Source: a virus
IMG/VR virus record: IMGVR_UViG_3300017917_001739
Location: 1 to 64,000 of that record
Reading direction: 5' to 3' (one strand)
Length of the DNA: 64,000 nt
Below the pieces are notes generated by a model. The model was not told the origin of the DNA and searched no databases. It was given only the letters and a program-made list of their open reading frames with translations. Both the position numbers and the translations under genes were made by a program. Shown here piece by piece: positions 41,703-49,778 of this stretch (within the stretch, counting starts at the first letter, position 1; each line of letters opens with the position of its first letter).

Positions 41703-41855
41703 ATGGATATATTTTTTTTCTTATCTGTCGCTCTTGTTATAATTTTTGTATGCACTTTCGTATATTGTGGCTTTTTACTTATAGATATTAAACACGATAT
41801 AAAAGATACGAGAAGAACTTTAAATAATCTTAAGAGAAAATTAGAGGATATTTAA
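41703..41855 (+). CDS. Membrane micro-protein (50 aa)
   Basis: An N-terminal membrane helix (FFFLSVALVIIFVCTFVYCG) and a charged C-terminal helix (KDTRRTLNNLKRKLEDI). It starts within 2 nt of the previous stop. No family recognised. Confidence 0.5.
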   Translation: MDIFFFLSVALVIIFVCTFVYCGFLLIDIKHDIKDTRRTLNNLKRKLEDI

Positions 41856-41856
41856 A

Positions 41857-42165
41857 ATGGACAAAATAGGATACGCAACATTTGGTATAGCTAATTATGC
41901 TCCAACACCACATAGAATTACTTTATTAAAAGTTGTAAATGGTGTTTGGAAAGATTATACCAATGGAATCATTTCAGATGCACTTTCTACTGAAGATGGA
42001 ATTTATGAAGTGATGGCAAAACCAACAACAGTAAGTAATGAGTTTGCAAAAAGAATTTCAGCATTTGAAGATGCTGATTCAATCTTTAATGATCCTAACT
42101 ATTTAACGATGAAAGAAGATCTAGAAATATTCGTAGATGAGAATAATATAGCATCTTATAATTAA
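41857..42165 (+). CDS. Hypothetical protein (102 aa)
   Basis: A soluble alpha/beta protein (ATFGIANYAPTPHRITLLKV, EDLEIFVDENNIASYN). TAATG coupling with the next gene. No recognised domain. Confidence 0.55.
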   Translation: MDKIGYATFGIANYAPTPHRITLLKVVNGVWKDYTNGIISDALSTEDGIYEVMAKPTTVSNEFAKRISAFEDADSIFNDPNYLTMKEDLEIFVDENNIASYN

Positions 42166-42374
42166 TGAACGACAACGTAATAAAAATAGAAGAATATAAA
42201 AAGAAAATTGACTTGCAAGAAAAACAAATCGCAAGACAATCATTTGTTATTCACGATTTAAAAGATGTGATTGATAGAATGAACGAAGATATAGAAAATT
42301 TAAAACGTATCATTCATAAACAAGCTGAGAAAACGACATCAGAAGCAATAGATAACATGCCATTTAAAGATTAA
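42165..42374 (+). CDS. Small coiled-coil protein (69 aa)
   Basis: Nearly all of the chain (about residues 5-55) is a coiled coil (YKKKIDLQEKQIARQSFVIH). Start couples to the previous stop. Function unknown. Confidence 0.55.
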   Translation: MNDNVIKIEEYKKKIDLQEKQIARQSFVIHDLKDVIDRMNEDIENLKRIIHKQAEKTTSEAIDNMPFKD

Positions 42375-42376
42375 TA

Positions 42377-42937
42377 ATGGTGAAAAAAGAGAATCTAAAT
42401 AATAATCCAATTAAGCCGATTATTACTGATTGCGGATATTATAGAAGACCAACACCAGAAGAGTTATATGGTATTGAGAAATTAATACAAAAATCTAAAT
42501 TTCATCAAAATACTAAAGACATGATGTATATGTGTATTGCTAATTTACACGATTTTACTATGTGTCATGGATTTGATGATTATGGTGCTATTGGTTTCGC
42601 TAAACTTTTAAAAGAATGTGGAATCAGTTTAGATAATTATATTACTCGTAAAAGAGAAAGCACTTCAAATTATGCATCAGTTATATTTACTGAGATAGTT
42701 AAATTATTTGAAGAAAACGATAATGATAAATCTAAAAGAGTTAAGGGTATAGGAAGACGTATATTAATTGCTAAATTAAAAGAATTACTTCCGAATGTTA
42801 AATCTAGTTTTATATCTAAGTCGATTAATTCGAATATAAAATTACAAGTATTAACATATATTACTCAAAGTAAATCAAGAAAATTGCTTATTAAGGGACA
42901 ATATTGGAATACGTATGTTAAATCTAACAAAGTTTAA
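42377..42937 (+). CDS. Hypothetical protein (186 aa)
   Basis: A basic helical protein with no recognised motif (PTPEELYGIEKLIQKSKFHQ, RVKGIGRRILIAKLKELL). It overlaps the desaturase gene by 23 nt. Might bind DNA or RNA judging by charge, but that is a guess. Confidence 0.55.
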   Translation: MVKKENLNNNPIKPIITDCGYYRRPTPEELYGIEKLIQKSKFHQNTKDMMYMCIANLHDFTMCHGFDDYGAIGFAKLLKECGISLDNYITRKRESTSNYASVIFTEIVKLFEENDNDKSKRVKGIGRRILIAKLKELLPNVKSSFISKSINSNIKLQVLTYITQSKSRKLLIKGQYWNTYVKSNKV

Positions 42938-43769
42938 ATCTTTTTTTAAAGATATATCTACTCGAAACAATCTTTATTTAAGAGTGGCTTATTATATTTT
43001 TGTACATTATTTGGCATTACTTGCTTTTAAATATGGAACGATTACTACAATTTTTGTTGCGATCAGTTTTTGGTTTATTGGCGCATTTGCAGTATCAGGA
43101 TATGCGCATCGTGCACTCGCACATGGTTCAGTAAAATTTAAAAGTAAAACATTAGAACATTTATCTAATATATTTGCAATATATTCTGGTATTGGAACAC
43201 CACTTGGTTGGGCAGCACTGCATAGAATGCATCATAGTTACTTAGATACGGATAAAGATCCACATAGTCCATGGAGAATAGGATTTTGGCGATCTTATTT
43301 TCATTTATGGGATTGGCGAAAAGAAGATGTACCACCAAAAATGACGGCAGGATTACACAGAAATACGATTGCATTACGATATCATTTTAAAGCAGTACAA
43401 ACTTTAATTATTTTTTGGGTATCTCTTTTTGTATTTGCAGAATTAGCTAAAGTTCATCTAAACATATTAGGTGGATTGCCTGTAATTACTGGTGCAGCAA
43501 TTGCTGTTGTATTTGGTATTCATGGAATGGGAATAACGAACGCAGTAAGTCATTCTGGGGAAAAGCCAAAAGATATAGTTTCATTGAATCCAATCGGTGG
43601 AGCATTTATCAATTTCGGAGAAGGACAACACGAGTATCATCATTATAAACCAATGGATTATAGTTTTGGAGGTGGAATAAGCGATCCGACTGCAAGAGCA
43701 CTAGAACTTGCAGAAAAATTAAATCTAGTACAAATTAATCGAACAATAACGAGTGAATTAAATGGATAA
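42915..43769 (+). CDS. Fatty acid desaturase (membrane, three His boxes)
   Basis: Membrane fatty-acyl desaturases use a di-iron centre held by three His boxes. All are present in this 284-residue protein: HRALAH (HxxxxH), HRMHHSYLDTDKDPHS (HxxHH) and HEYHHYKP (HxxHH), with hydrophobic membrane segments before and between. The layout is that of acyl-CoA or acyl-lipid delta-9 desaturases. It lies 4.3 kb before a ketoacyl synthase gene, so acyl-chain tailoring is plausible. Confidence 0.8.
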   Translation: MLNLTKFKSFFKDISTRNNLYLRVAYYIFVHYLALLAFKYGTITTIFVAISFWFIGAFAVSGYAHRALAHGSVKFKSKTLEHLSNIFAIYSGIGTPLGWAALHRMHHSYLDTDKDPHSPWRIGFWRSYFHLWDWRKEDVPPKMTAGLHRNTIALRYHFKAVQTLIIFWVSLFVFAELAKVHLNILGGLPVITGAAIAVVFGIHGMGITNAVSHSGEKPKDIVSLNPIGGAFINFGEGQHEYHHYKPMDYSFGGGISDPTARALELAEKLNLVQINRTITSELNG

Positions 43770-43917
43770 AACTTTATATAAAACTTTTATATTTTTTGCT
43801 ACAATAACAATTATAGCATTTTTTTTAATTTCTTGTACAAATACTCCAAAGGAAACTACTACACCGATGGACAAAGTTGTAGATGGATTAAAAAGTATAG
43901 TCATACCAACACCATAA
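43762..43917 (+). CDS. Small lipoprotein (51 aa)
   Basis: The ATG overlaps the desaturase stop by 8 nt. The N-terminus is a hydrophobic signal with lipobox LISC (FATITIIAFFLISCTN), Cys25, followed by a short Thr/Pro-rich mature part. Likely a membrane-anchored lipoprotein. Function unknown. Confidence 0.55.
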   Translation: MDKTLYKTFIFFATITIIAFFLISCTNTPKETTTPMDKVVDGLKSIVIPTP

Positions 43918-43927
43918 TCTATTTTAT

Positions 43928-44003
43928 TCACTCGTAGTTCAATGGATAGAATGCCAGACTACGAATCTGGAGGTTGCAAGTTCGAGTCTTGCCGAGTGAG
44001 CCA
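43928..44003 (+). tRNA. tRNA-Arg (anticodon ACG) with encoded CCA
   Basis: The 76-nt sequence folds as a full cloverleaf. The acceptor stem is TCACTCG/CGAGTGA, with discriminator G and CCA encoded at 44001-44003. The D stem is GTTC/GAAT, and the anticodon stem CCAGA/TCTGG holds loop CTACGAA, anticodon ACG. The T stem is GCAAG/CTTGC with loop TTCGAGT. A34 would be read as inosine after TadA editing, decoding CGT/CGC/CGA. It stands directly upstream of the oxygenase island. Confidence 0.93.
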
Positions 44004-44011
44004 AAATTAAT

Positions 44012-44800
44012 ATGATTAGTTATGAACCATATGCAGTTCGTCTGCAATTACCAAAACCATTTTTAAAACCATATTCTTTGGAATCTTGGTTTTCGTTACT
44101 TCCATATCCAAAAAGATGGGAAATTAATCCAAGAAAAGAATATAAACCATATTCTTCAATACTTCATCCTACAATTCATAATTACTCAAAACAAATAGTC
44201 TGGAATAAAACAACTATCAACGAATCAGGTTATACATCTGGTGTAAGATATACTCAATCTAAAGATGATATTGAAAAATTTTCTAGTTATTCTAAAATAA
44301 GTTATTCTGAAAATAGAATAGAAATACCATATATTGGAGCACCTGAAGAATGGGAAGATAGTATCGATATTGTAGATAATGAAGTGTGTGATGAGTTAGT
44401 GTCTCCTCGTTTTACTTCTTTTTTAAATTCTAGAAAACTTAAACTGCTTGGTTGGGATATTTTTATTTCTGGTCCGAATGGTTGGTTAAGAACGCACCAA
44501 GATACTACATATGAATGTACTAAATTAAATTTTGTATATTGTTTTGATAAAAATGGATTAAGTCAACAAAACTATTATGATGAAAACGATAAACTTATTT
44601 ACGAACACAATTTATCTAATGATTGGACACAACCATCATTAACTAATGTAGGAAGAATGCATAATGTAGTAAATAAAAGTAGTGGTGTAAGAATTTGTTT
44701 ATCTTATAAAATTGGTCTTTTTCAAGCTGAATATTATGGTGATGAATACACACATTGGAAAGCAATTTATCCTATTTTATCCGATTTAGTTTTAAATTAA
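44012..44800 (+). CDS. Family A oxygenase-like protein, member A1
   Basis: First of six tandem paralogues. The 262-residue protein has an N-terminal YAVRLQLPKPFLKPYS segment (an LxLPxPF motif shared by most family A members), H162-x-D164 (RTHQDTTYECTKLNFVYCF), H217 (GRMHNVVN) and R227 (VRICLSY). These fit the 2OG/Fe(II) double-stranded beta-helix, nearest to aspartyl/asparaginyl beta-hydroxylases. The ATG is 9 nt after the tRNA. Long members A1 and A2 carry a 70-residue N-terminal insertion relative to A3-A6. Confidence 0.6.
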   Translation: MISYEPYAVRLQLPKPFLKPYSLESWFSLLPYPKRWEINPRKEYKPYSSILHPTIHNYSKQIVWNKTTINESGYTSGVRYTQSKDDIEKFSSYSKISYSENRIEIPYIGAPEEWEDSIDIVDNEVCDELVSPRFTSFLNSRKLKLLGWDIFISGPNGWLRTHQDTTYECTKLNFVYCFDKNGLSQQNYYDENDKLIYEHNLSNDWTQPSLTNVGRMHNVVNKSSGVRICLSYKIGLFQAEYYGDEYTHWKAIYPILSDLVLN

Positions 44801-44801
44801 C

Positions 44802-44808
44802 CTAAATA
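44802..44808 (+). promoter_or_regulatory. Putative late-promoter motif CTAAATA
   Basis: AACCTAAATA with 5 nt between the motif and the ATG at 44814. A T4-type late start would be at or next to the ATG. Confidence 0.4.
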
Positions 44809-44813
44809 GTAGC

Positions 44814-45620
44814 ATGAGTATATTTACAATTTATCCAGAAACACACATAGGCAATAGTTGTCCACCTTATGCAGTAAGGTTACAAATGCCAGCAGGCTTT
44901 ACAAAACCATATACATCTCAGGAATGGTTTGATTCGCTTCCAATACCACCATATTGGTTTGATGAGAAAGTCATACCAAAAGAAATTCAAGCAATCGAAT
45001 ATTTAATCCATCCACTTAAATGGGAAAGAAATTTAAAAGAAGCATCATATACTTCTAAAGAACCAATCATTAAATGGCATGATAAATTGCCATTTTGGTA
45101 TAGTTGCATCGATATTATTGATAATGATGTAAATGAAGACTTTATACATCCAAGATTTACGCGTGTATTAAAAGATGTTGGATTAGAAATTGCTCATTGG
45201 GATATTTTTATTACACCAGCAAATATGTGGTTGGGTGCTCATAAAGATGCTTGGCAGCAATCAACTAAACTTAATTTCGTTTATTGTTTTAAACAAGATG
45301 GATTAAGTCAACAAAATTATTTTAATATAGACGAATCAACAAAAGATAATGTTCCAGGAGATCATGATGTAAAATACTATATCGTAAAAGAAGTAGCACT
45401 ATCAGATGGTCCTAACAGTCCTCGTATGGTTCATCAACACAATTTATCATTCGATTTAACACAACCATCATTAACAAATATTGGTATATATCATAATGTT
45501 GTAAATACTACATCTGGTCCGAGAGTTTGTTTAAGTTATTCGCTTAAATTAATTGGAAAAGATTCTATTGGTAGATGGGATGAAGTATATCCTCGTTTAC
45601 AGCATTTACAAATTAATTAA
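44814..45620 (+). CDS. Family A oxygenase-like protein, member A2
   Basis: The 268-residue protein is the closest relative of A1: both have TKLNFVYCF, NGLSQQNY or DGLSQQNY, and TQPSLTN. Predicted iron ligands are H143 and D145 (GAHKDAWQQ) and H227 (GIYHNVVN), with R237 for 2-oxoglutarate. It probably arose by duplication from A1. Confidence 0.6.
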   Translation: MSIFTIYPETHIGNSCPPYAVRLQMPAGFTKPYTSQEWFDSLPIPPYWFDEKVIPKEIQAIEYLIHPLKWERNLKEASYTSKEPIIKWHDKLPFWYSCIDIIDNDVNEDFIHPRFTRVLKDVGLEIAHWDIFITPANMWLGAHKDAWQQSTKLNFVYCFKQDGLSQQNYFNIDESTKDNVPGDHDVKYYIVKEVALSDGPNSPRMVHQHNLSFDLTQPSLTNIGIYHNVVNTTSGPRVCLSYSLKLIGKDSIGRWDEVYPRLQHLQIN

Positions 45621-45623
45621 ATT

Positions 45624-46226
45624 ATGAAATACATCGTCGATTTGTCATTACCCTTTAAATCACCAACACCATTTGGTTTAGAATCATATAGAGAAATAGC
45701 ATTAAAAGAAATAGAGAAAGATCCATTAGTTCAAAATTATGGATTAGATCTACCACCATCAGCTGCAAGTTCAGTAGCACATTCTTTTTTTAAATCATAC
45801 GGATATCTTATAGTTGGTTGTGAATACTTTTATTTTCAACCGAAGTTTGCTATGGGTATTCATATTGATGGCTCTCGATATTGCCATAAAGCAAAATTTA
45901 ACTGGGCATTTGGTGGAAAACATTCATTCAGATTTTTTGAACCATTAACTTCAGGAGTTAGTGATGGTGTATCAAATAATGCGAATAGTCCATACAGTCT
46001 TCAATTTAAAGAAAATGAGGTTGAAGAAAAGGCAAATCAAACTACAGGAAGTCCATCTTTAGTTTGTGTAGGAGTACCACATCAAGTTATTAATGGATCT
46101 GAACCACTTGAATTATTTAATATTAGTATTTGGAAAGAAGGATTAAAACGAGAACAAGAATTTATAGATCTTGGTGGAATGAATATGGAAGAAGGATTAG
46201 AAGTTTTTAAAAAATATGTTATTTAA
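45624..46226 (+). CDS. Family A oxygenase-like protein, member A3 (2OG-binding Arg absent)
   Basis: The 200-residue protein has H80-x-D82 (GIHIDGSRYCHKAKFNWAF) and H153 (GVPHQVIN), but the conserved Arg ten residues later is missing (GSEPLELFNISIW). That could mean a changed co-substrate, use of another basic residue, or a dead enzyme. It overlaps A4 by 11 nt. Confidence 0.55.
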   Translation: MKYIVDLSLPFKSPTPFGLESYREIALKEIEKDPLVQNYGLDLPPSAASSVAHSFFKSYGYLIVGCEYFYFQPKFAMGIHIDGSRYCHKAKFNWAFGGKHSFRFFEPLTSGVSDGVSNNANSPYSLQFKENEVEEKANQTTGSPSLVCVGVPHQVINGSEPLELFNISIWKEGLKREQEFIDLGGMNMEEGLEVFKKYVI

Positions 46227-46899
46227 TTTTAAACATTTAAATAAAGAAAATATTCCAGAACCATTAACAAAAGAAGGAATGGATTGGATGCAGTCATATT
46301 CATTTACAAAACAAACTAAAATTTGGGTTGAAACAAAATATCATAATCCAGAATATTTGTTATGGTTAGAAACAATAGGATTAAGCATTACTGATATAGA
46401 ATTATTTTTAAATCCTGCAAATCATTCTATGCCTATTCATATAGATGGAAATGAATTACATGACGAGTTTAAATTAAATTTTGCATATAATCCTAGAGGA
46501 AATAGTTTAATGAATTGGTTTTCTCCACATAAAGAAGCGAAGGCAAAAAGAGAAGGAGTGTTATATGCTAATCAAGATGCAAGACCAATTAATACAAAAG
46601 ATTTATATTGGTATCCTGAAGAAGTTGATTTAATTGATTCTGCAGATATAGATGTAGCAATAGTACAAGTTGGGCAACCACATAATGTAAAAACTACATT
46701 TAGTCCAAGAAGATGTTTATCTTGTGTATTTGATAAAATTTTAATTAAAGATGTATTTACTACAAATGAAGCAATATTAAAAGGTATGCCACTTGAGACA
46801 ATCGCAATCGAAAGAGATAAAGCTGTAGACGCAAAGATATTACAAAATATTGTTACAATGCCTGAAGCAATAGAATTATTTAAGGATTATATAATATGA
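46216..46899 (+). CDS. Family A oxygenase-like protein, member A4
   Basis: The 227-residue protein has H75-x-D77 (MPIHIDGNELHDEFKLNFAY), H156 (GQPHNVKT) and R165 (SPRRCLSC). It is similar to A0 at 7531 in size and motif spacing (GQPHNV...SPR). It overlaps both neighbours (11 and 4 nt), which supports translation in one operon. Confidence 0.6.
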   Translation: MLFNFKHLNKENIPEPLTKEGMDWMQSYSFTKQTKIWVETKYHNPEYLLWLETIGLSITDIELFLNPANHSMPIHIDGNELHDEFKLNFAYNPRGNSLMNWFSPHKEAKAKREGVLYANQDARPINTKDLYWYPEEVDLIDSADIDVAIVQVGQPHNVKTTFSPRRCLSCVFDKILIKDVFTTNEAILKGMPLETIAIERDKAVDAKILQNIVTMPEAIELFKDYII

Positions 46900-47474
46900 A
46901 CAAATATTGCGTTCATTTAAATTTGCCATTTAAAAAATTATTTAACGTAGAAGATTGGAAAAAACTACTTCCAAAAAAAGGACATTTTCCAGTACCAAAA
47001 AATTTAATTGATAAAGAATTAATAGATTGGTTTGAATTAAAGGGATTTATATTAAAGAATGCAGATGTTTTTATTTCACCTCCTGCGTTTCGATTACCTA
47101 TCCATGTTGATGGTGAACAAATGAGCGATTCAGTTGCGATTAATTGGCAATTTTGTGAAGAATCAGGTTCTTATATGGAATGGTGGCAACCAAAAGATCC
47201 TAAAAAACATTCAATGGTTGCTCCAGGAACAGAAAAAGAAGCATATGCTATTTCGACAACACCATATGCACTCAACTGGAAAGATGATGAATGTAATTTA
47301 TTACATAGATCTGAAATAAAATTTCCATCATTAGTGAACATTGGAGTACCACATTCAATGACTAATGCTACTAGCAGTACAAGATGGGCAGTAAGTTTAA
47401 CTTGGTTTAATTATAAAGATATTAACATAGAATGGGATTATGCAATTACAAAACTTAAATCGTTCATTTCGTAA
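46896..47474 (+). CDS. Family A oxygenase-like protein, member A5
   Basis: The 192-residue protein has H70-x-D72 (LPIHVDGEQMSDSVAINWQF), H153 (GVPHSMTN) and R163 (STRWAVSLTW). The YCVHLNLPFKKLF start shows the family LxLPF motif. The ATG overlaps the previous stop by 4 nt. Confidence 0.6.
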   Translation: MNKYCVHLNLPFKKLFNVEDWKKLLPKKGHFPVPKNLIDKELIDWFELKGFILKNADVFISPPAFRLPIHVDGEQMSDSVAINWQFCEESGSYMEWWQPKDPKKHSMVAPGTEKEAYAISTTPYALNWKDDECNLLHRSEIKFPSLVNIGVPHSMTNATSSTRWAVSLTWFNYKDINIEWDYAITKLKSFIS

Positions 47475-48108
47475 ATTAAAATTACCATTTGAACATCCAT
47501 TTACAAACGATTATGTTTTTCCAAAAGAAAAAGATCAATCGATTGATGCGAAATACGCAGATCATTATGGAGAAAGACATTTAATTAATCCAAGTTTAAT
47601 TGATTGGGCAAAAAATATAGGATTGGGTGTATTAAGAATAGAAAGATTTTCAAGTAAACCAAATTATCGTATGTATGTACATACTGATAATGACGATTGG
47701 ATAGACAATATTGTTAAAATTATATGGTGTTATTGTCCAACTAACGATCATTCAATGGTTTGGTATGACGTAAAAGATCCGTCATGGTATGATACTATTA
47801 CAACTAATGACAGTGGTCCGACGATGAAATTTCCTGATTTTAATTTAAAAAAAGAAATAGCAAGACATACTATATTGCCGAATGAACCCATATTAGCAAA
47901 TACTGGACAGCCACATAACATAGAAAATGGCTCTAATTATCGTCATGTAGTTTGTGCTTGGTTTTATAAATTAAACTCAAACGAGTCTATAAACGTCGAT
48001 GGATTAACTTATCCGAAACCTCTTGAGTGGGACGATGCACTAAATAGTATGAAGAATTTTATAATTAATGATGAATTAAACGTTGATGATGCGAATCAAA
48101 TAATATGA
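47440..48108 (+). CDS. Family A oxygenase-like protein, member A6
   Basis: The 222-residue protein begins with LKLPFEHPF, has H81-x-D83 (YVHTDNDDWIDNIVKIIW), H159 (GQPHNIEN) and R168 (YRHVVCAWF). It overlaps A5 by 35 nt and the ketoacyl synthase gene by 4 nt, so the last oxygenase and the synthase are tightly coupled. Confidence 0.6.
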   Translation: MQLQNLNRSFRKLKLPFEHPFTNDYVFPKEKDQSIDAKYADHYGERHLINPSLIDWAKNIGLGVLRIERFSSKPNYRMYVHTDNDDWIDNIVKIIWCYCPTNDHSMVWYDVKDPSWYDTITTNDSGPTMKFPDFNLKKEIARHTILPNEPILANTGQPHNIENGSNYRHVVCAWFYKLNSNESINVDGLTYPKPLEWDDALNSMKNFIINDELNVDDANQII

Positions 48109-49283
48109 TGAATAAAATTTATGTTGTAGGTTATGGTATGATTGATAGTCTTGGGAATAATCCTAAAGATTGTTTTGATCGAATGTTAGATAATAATGAT
48201 TATTCTAAAGATATACCAGAACTGATTGCGGATAATAGTAAAGTATATAGAGGAGCAATATTTGATCCTAATACTTGTATTATACCAAAAGAATTTGACA
48301 ATAAGATGTTACGTTCATTAACAAATGCACAGAAAATGATGTTGCATGCTGTGAATGATGCACTGATTATGTCAAAATTACCACATCACTACGATGTGGC
48401 AACTCTTCTATCAACTGTGTCAAATGATACAGAATTTTTAGATGAGTTGTATTTACCGACGAAAAGTAATAAAAGAGTAAACCCACGTAAGAGTGCTAAT
48501 CGTATTCCAGATATGGGATGTTCTCATATTACTTCTCATTACAAATTTATGGGTCTAAGTGCTGCAACTTTCGCGAGTTGTTCAACTGGACTTGTAACTA
48601 TTGATTATGGAATGCGTCTCTGCGATGAATATGAATATGTCATTGTAGGAGGTGCAGATGCAGGTTGTTTTCCTATGGCGATTAAATATTTTAACACCTT
48701 AGGTGCAGTTGCGAATACAAGTATGCCTTTCGATGATTCTCGTGCAGGATTTCTGATGGGAGATGGATGTGGTGTACTTATATTACAAAGTGAAAAAATG
48801 GTCAAGAAATATGGCAGTACAGTGCATGCAACTTTATATCCTTGTGGTATGGCGAGTGATGCACTTGATATGACAAGTCCTGCAAATGATGGACGAGGTG
48901 CTCGTATTTCTATGTCTAAAGCAATGGGTCATGTGAATGATATAGATTTTGTGTGTGCGCACGCAACTTCTACACCAATTGGTGATCCAATCGAGTATGA
49001 AACAGTAGTCAGTTTCGTAGGTGAAAAACCTATTTGGGCTCCAAAATCCAAAATAGGACACACTCTTGCTGCAGCTGGTATATTAGAATGTATTTACTCA
49101 ATCCTTTCAATGAAAGAGGGAATCGTTCCACATATACAAAATTTAAAACAGGCATCTTGCGATACAAAAGGAATTTTGGTTCGTGAGAATTTAAAAACAA
49201 ACAAAAAAGTCTTGCGTACATTAAATAATTCTTTCGGTTTCGGAGGAAAATGTATGTCGCAAGTAATAGAGGTAAATAAGTAA
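48105..49283 (+). CDS. Beta-ketoacyl synthase (KAS II/FabF-like)
   Basis: KAS enzymes condense an acyl thioester with malonyl-ACP. This 392-residue thiolase-fold protein has the Cys-His-His triad: C159 in FASCSTGL, H286 in VCAHATSTPIGD and H319 in KSKIGHTLAAAG, so it should be active. The GFGG ending (NNSFGFGGKCMS) is also typical. No ACP, ketoreductase or other fatty-acid gene is visible in the window, so it would use host ACP. Placement inside an oxygenase operon is unusual for phage. Confidence 0.85.
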   Translation: MMNKIYVVGYGMIDSLGNNPKDCFDRMLDNNDYSKDIPELIADNSKVYRGAIFDPNTCIIPKEFDNKMLRSLTNAQKMMLHAVNDALIMSKLPHHYDVATLLSTVSNDTEFLDELYLPTKSNKRVNPRKSANRIPDMGCSHITSHYKFMGLSAATFASCSTGLVTIDYGMRLCDEYEYVIVGGADAGCFPMAIKYFNTLGAVANTSMPFDDSRAGFLMGDGCGVLILQSEKMVKKYGSTVHATLYPCGMASDALDMTSPANDGRGARISMSKAMGHVNDIDFVCAHATSTPIGDPIEYETVVSFVGEKPIWAPKSKIGHTLAAAGILECIYSILSMKEGIVPHIQNLKQASCDTKGILVRENLKTNKKVLRTLNNSFGFGGKCMSQVIEVNK

Positions 49284-49286
49284 AAG

Positions 49287-49778
49287 ATGACTCAAGCAAA
49301 GTTAAATCTACAGGAGTTTCCCCAACGCGAAACTTCAAAAATAAAATCTGTTCCTTCTTCACTTGAGAACAGTGGAAATAATAATGTGGGAAGAGTATTC
49401 CATGAAAAATATGCAGATACTGCTATTCAATCATGGGGTTATCACTTAATATTAGATGCGAAAGGATGTAAAAAGAATTTTAACGAACCTAAAATTCTAG
49501 AAACTTTCGTAGTGGATTTATTAAAAAGAATAAAGATGAATGCATGGGGAACCCCATGGATTACACACTTTGCTGAAAAGCCAGAAATTGCTGGTTGGAC
49601 AGTAATACAACCATTGACAACAAGTTCATTAACTATACACTTTTTAGATATAAATGGTGATATGTATTTTGATTTGTTTTCATGTAAAACTTTTGATATT
49701 GAAATGGTGAAAAGTATGATTATAGAATATTTTGATCCTATTTCAATGAAGGATCAATATCTTGTACGACAAGCATAA
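49287..49778 (+). CDS. SpeD-like pyruvoyl-dependent decarboxylase
   Basis: SpeD decarboxylates S-adenosylmethionine for spermidine synthesis. Phage homologues may also have become ornithine or arginine decarboxylases. The 163-residue protein has a GYHLILDAKGC start, TTSSLTIHF and YFDLFSCKTFD. Aligned with bacterial SpeD, S113 is the Ser that becomes pyruvoyl, H118 and C133 keep the exact 15-residue spacing of H68 and C83. The Glu before the cleavage site is Thr112 and the following His is Ser114. A 45-residue N-terminal extension precedes the core. Confidence 0.75.
   Translation: MTQAKLNLQEFPQRETSKIKSVPSSLENSGNNNVGRVFHEKYADTAIQSWGYHLILDAKGCKKNFNEPKILETFVVDLLKRIKMNAWGTPWITHFAEKPEIAGWTVIQPLTTSSLTIHFLDINGDMYFDLFSCKTFDIEMVKSMIIEYFDPISMKDQYLVRQA

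Noticed and set aside
43928-44003. tRNA as a prophage attachment site
   Set aside because: No integrase, excisionase or repeated tRNA fragment is seen, and the gene content is that of a lytic T4-like phage.
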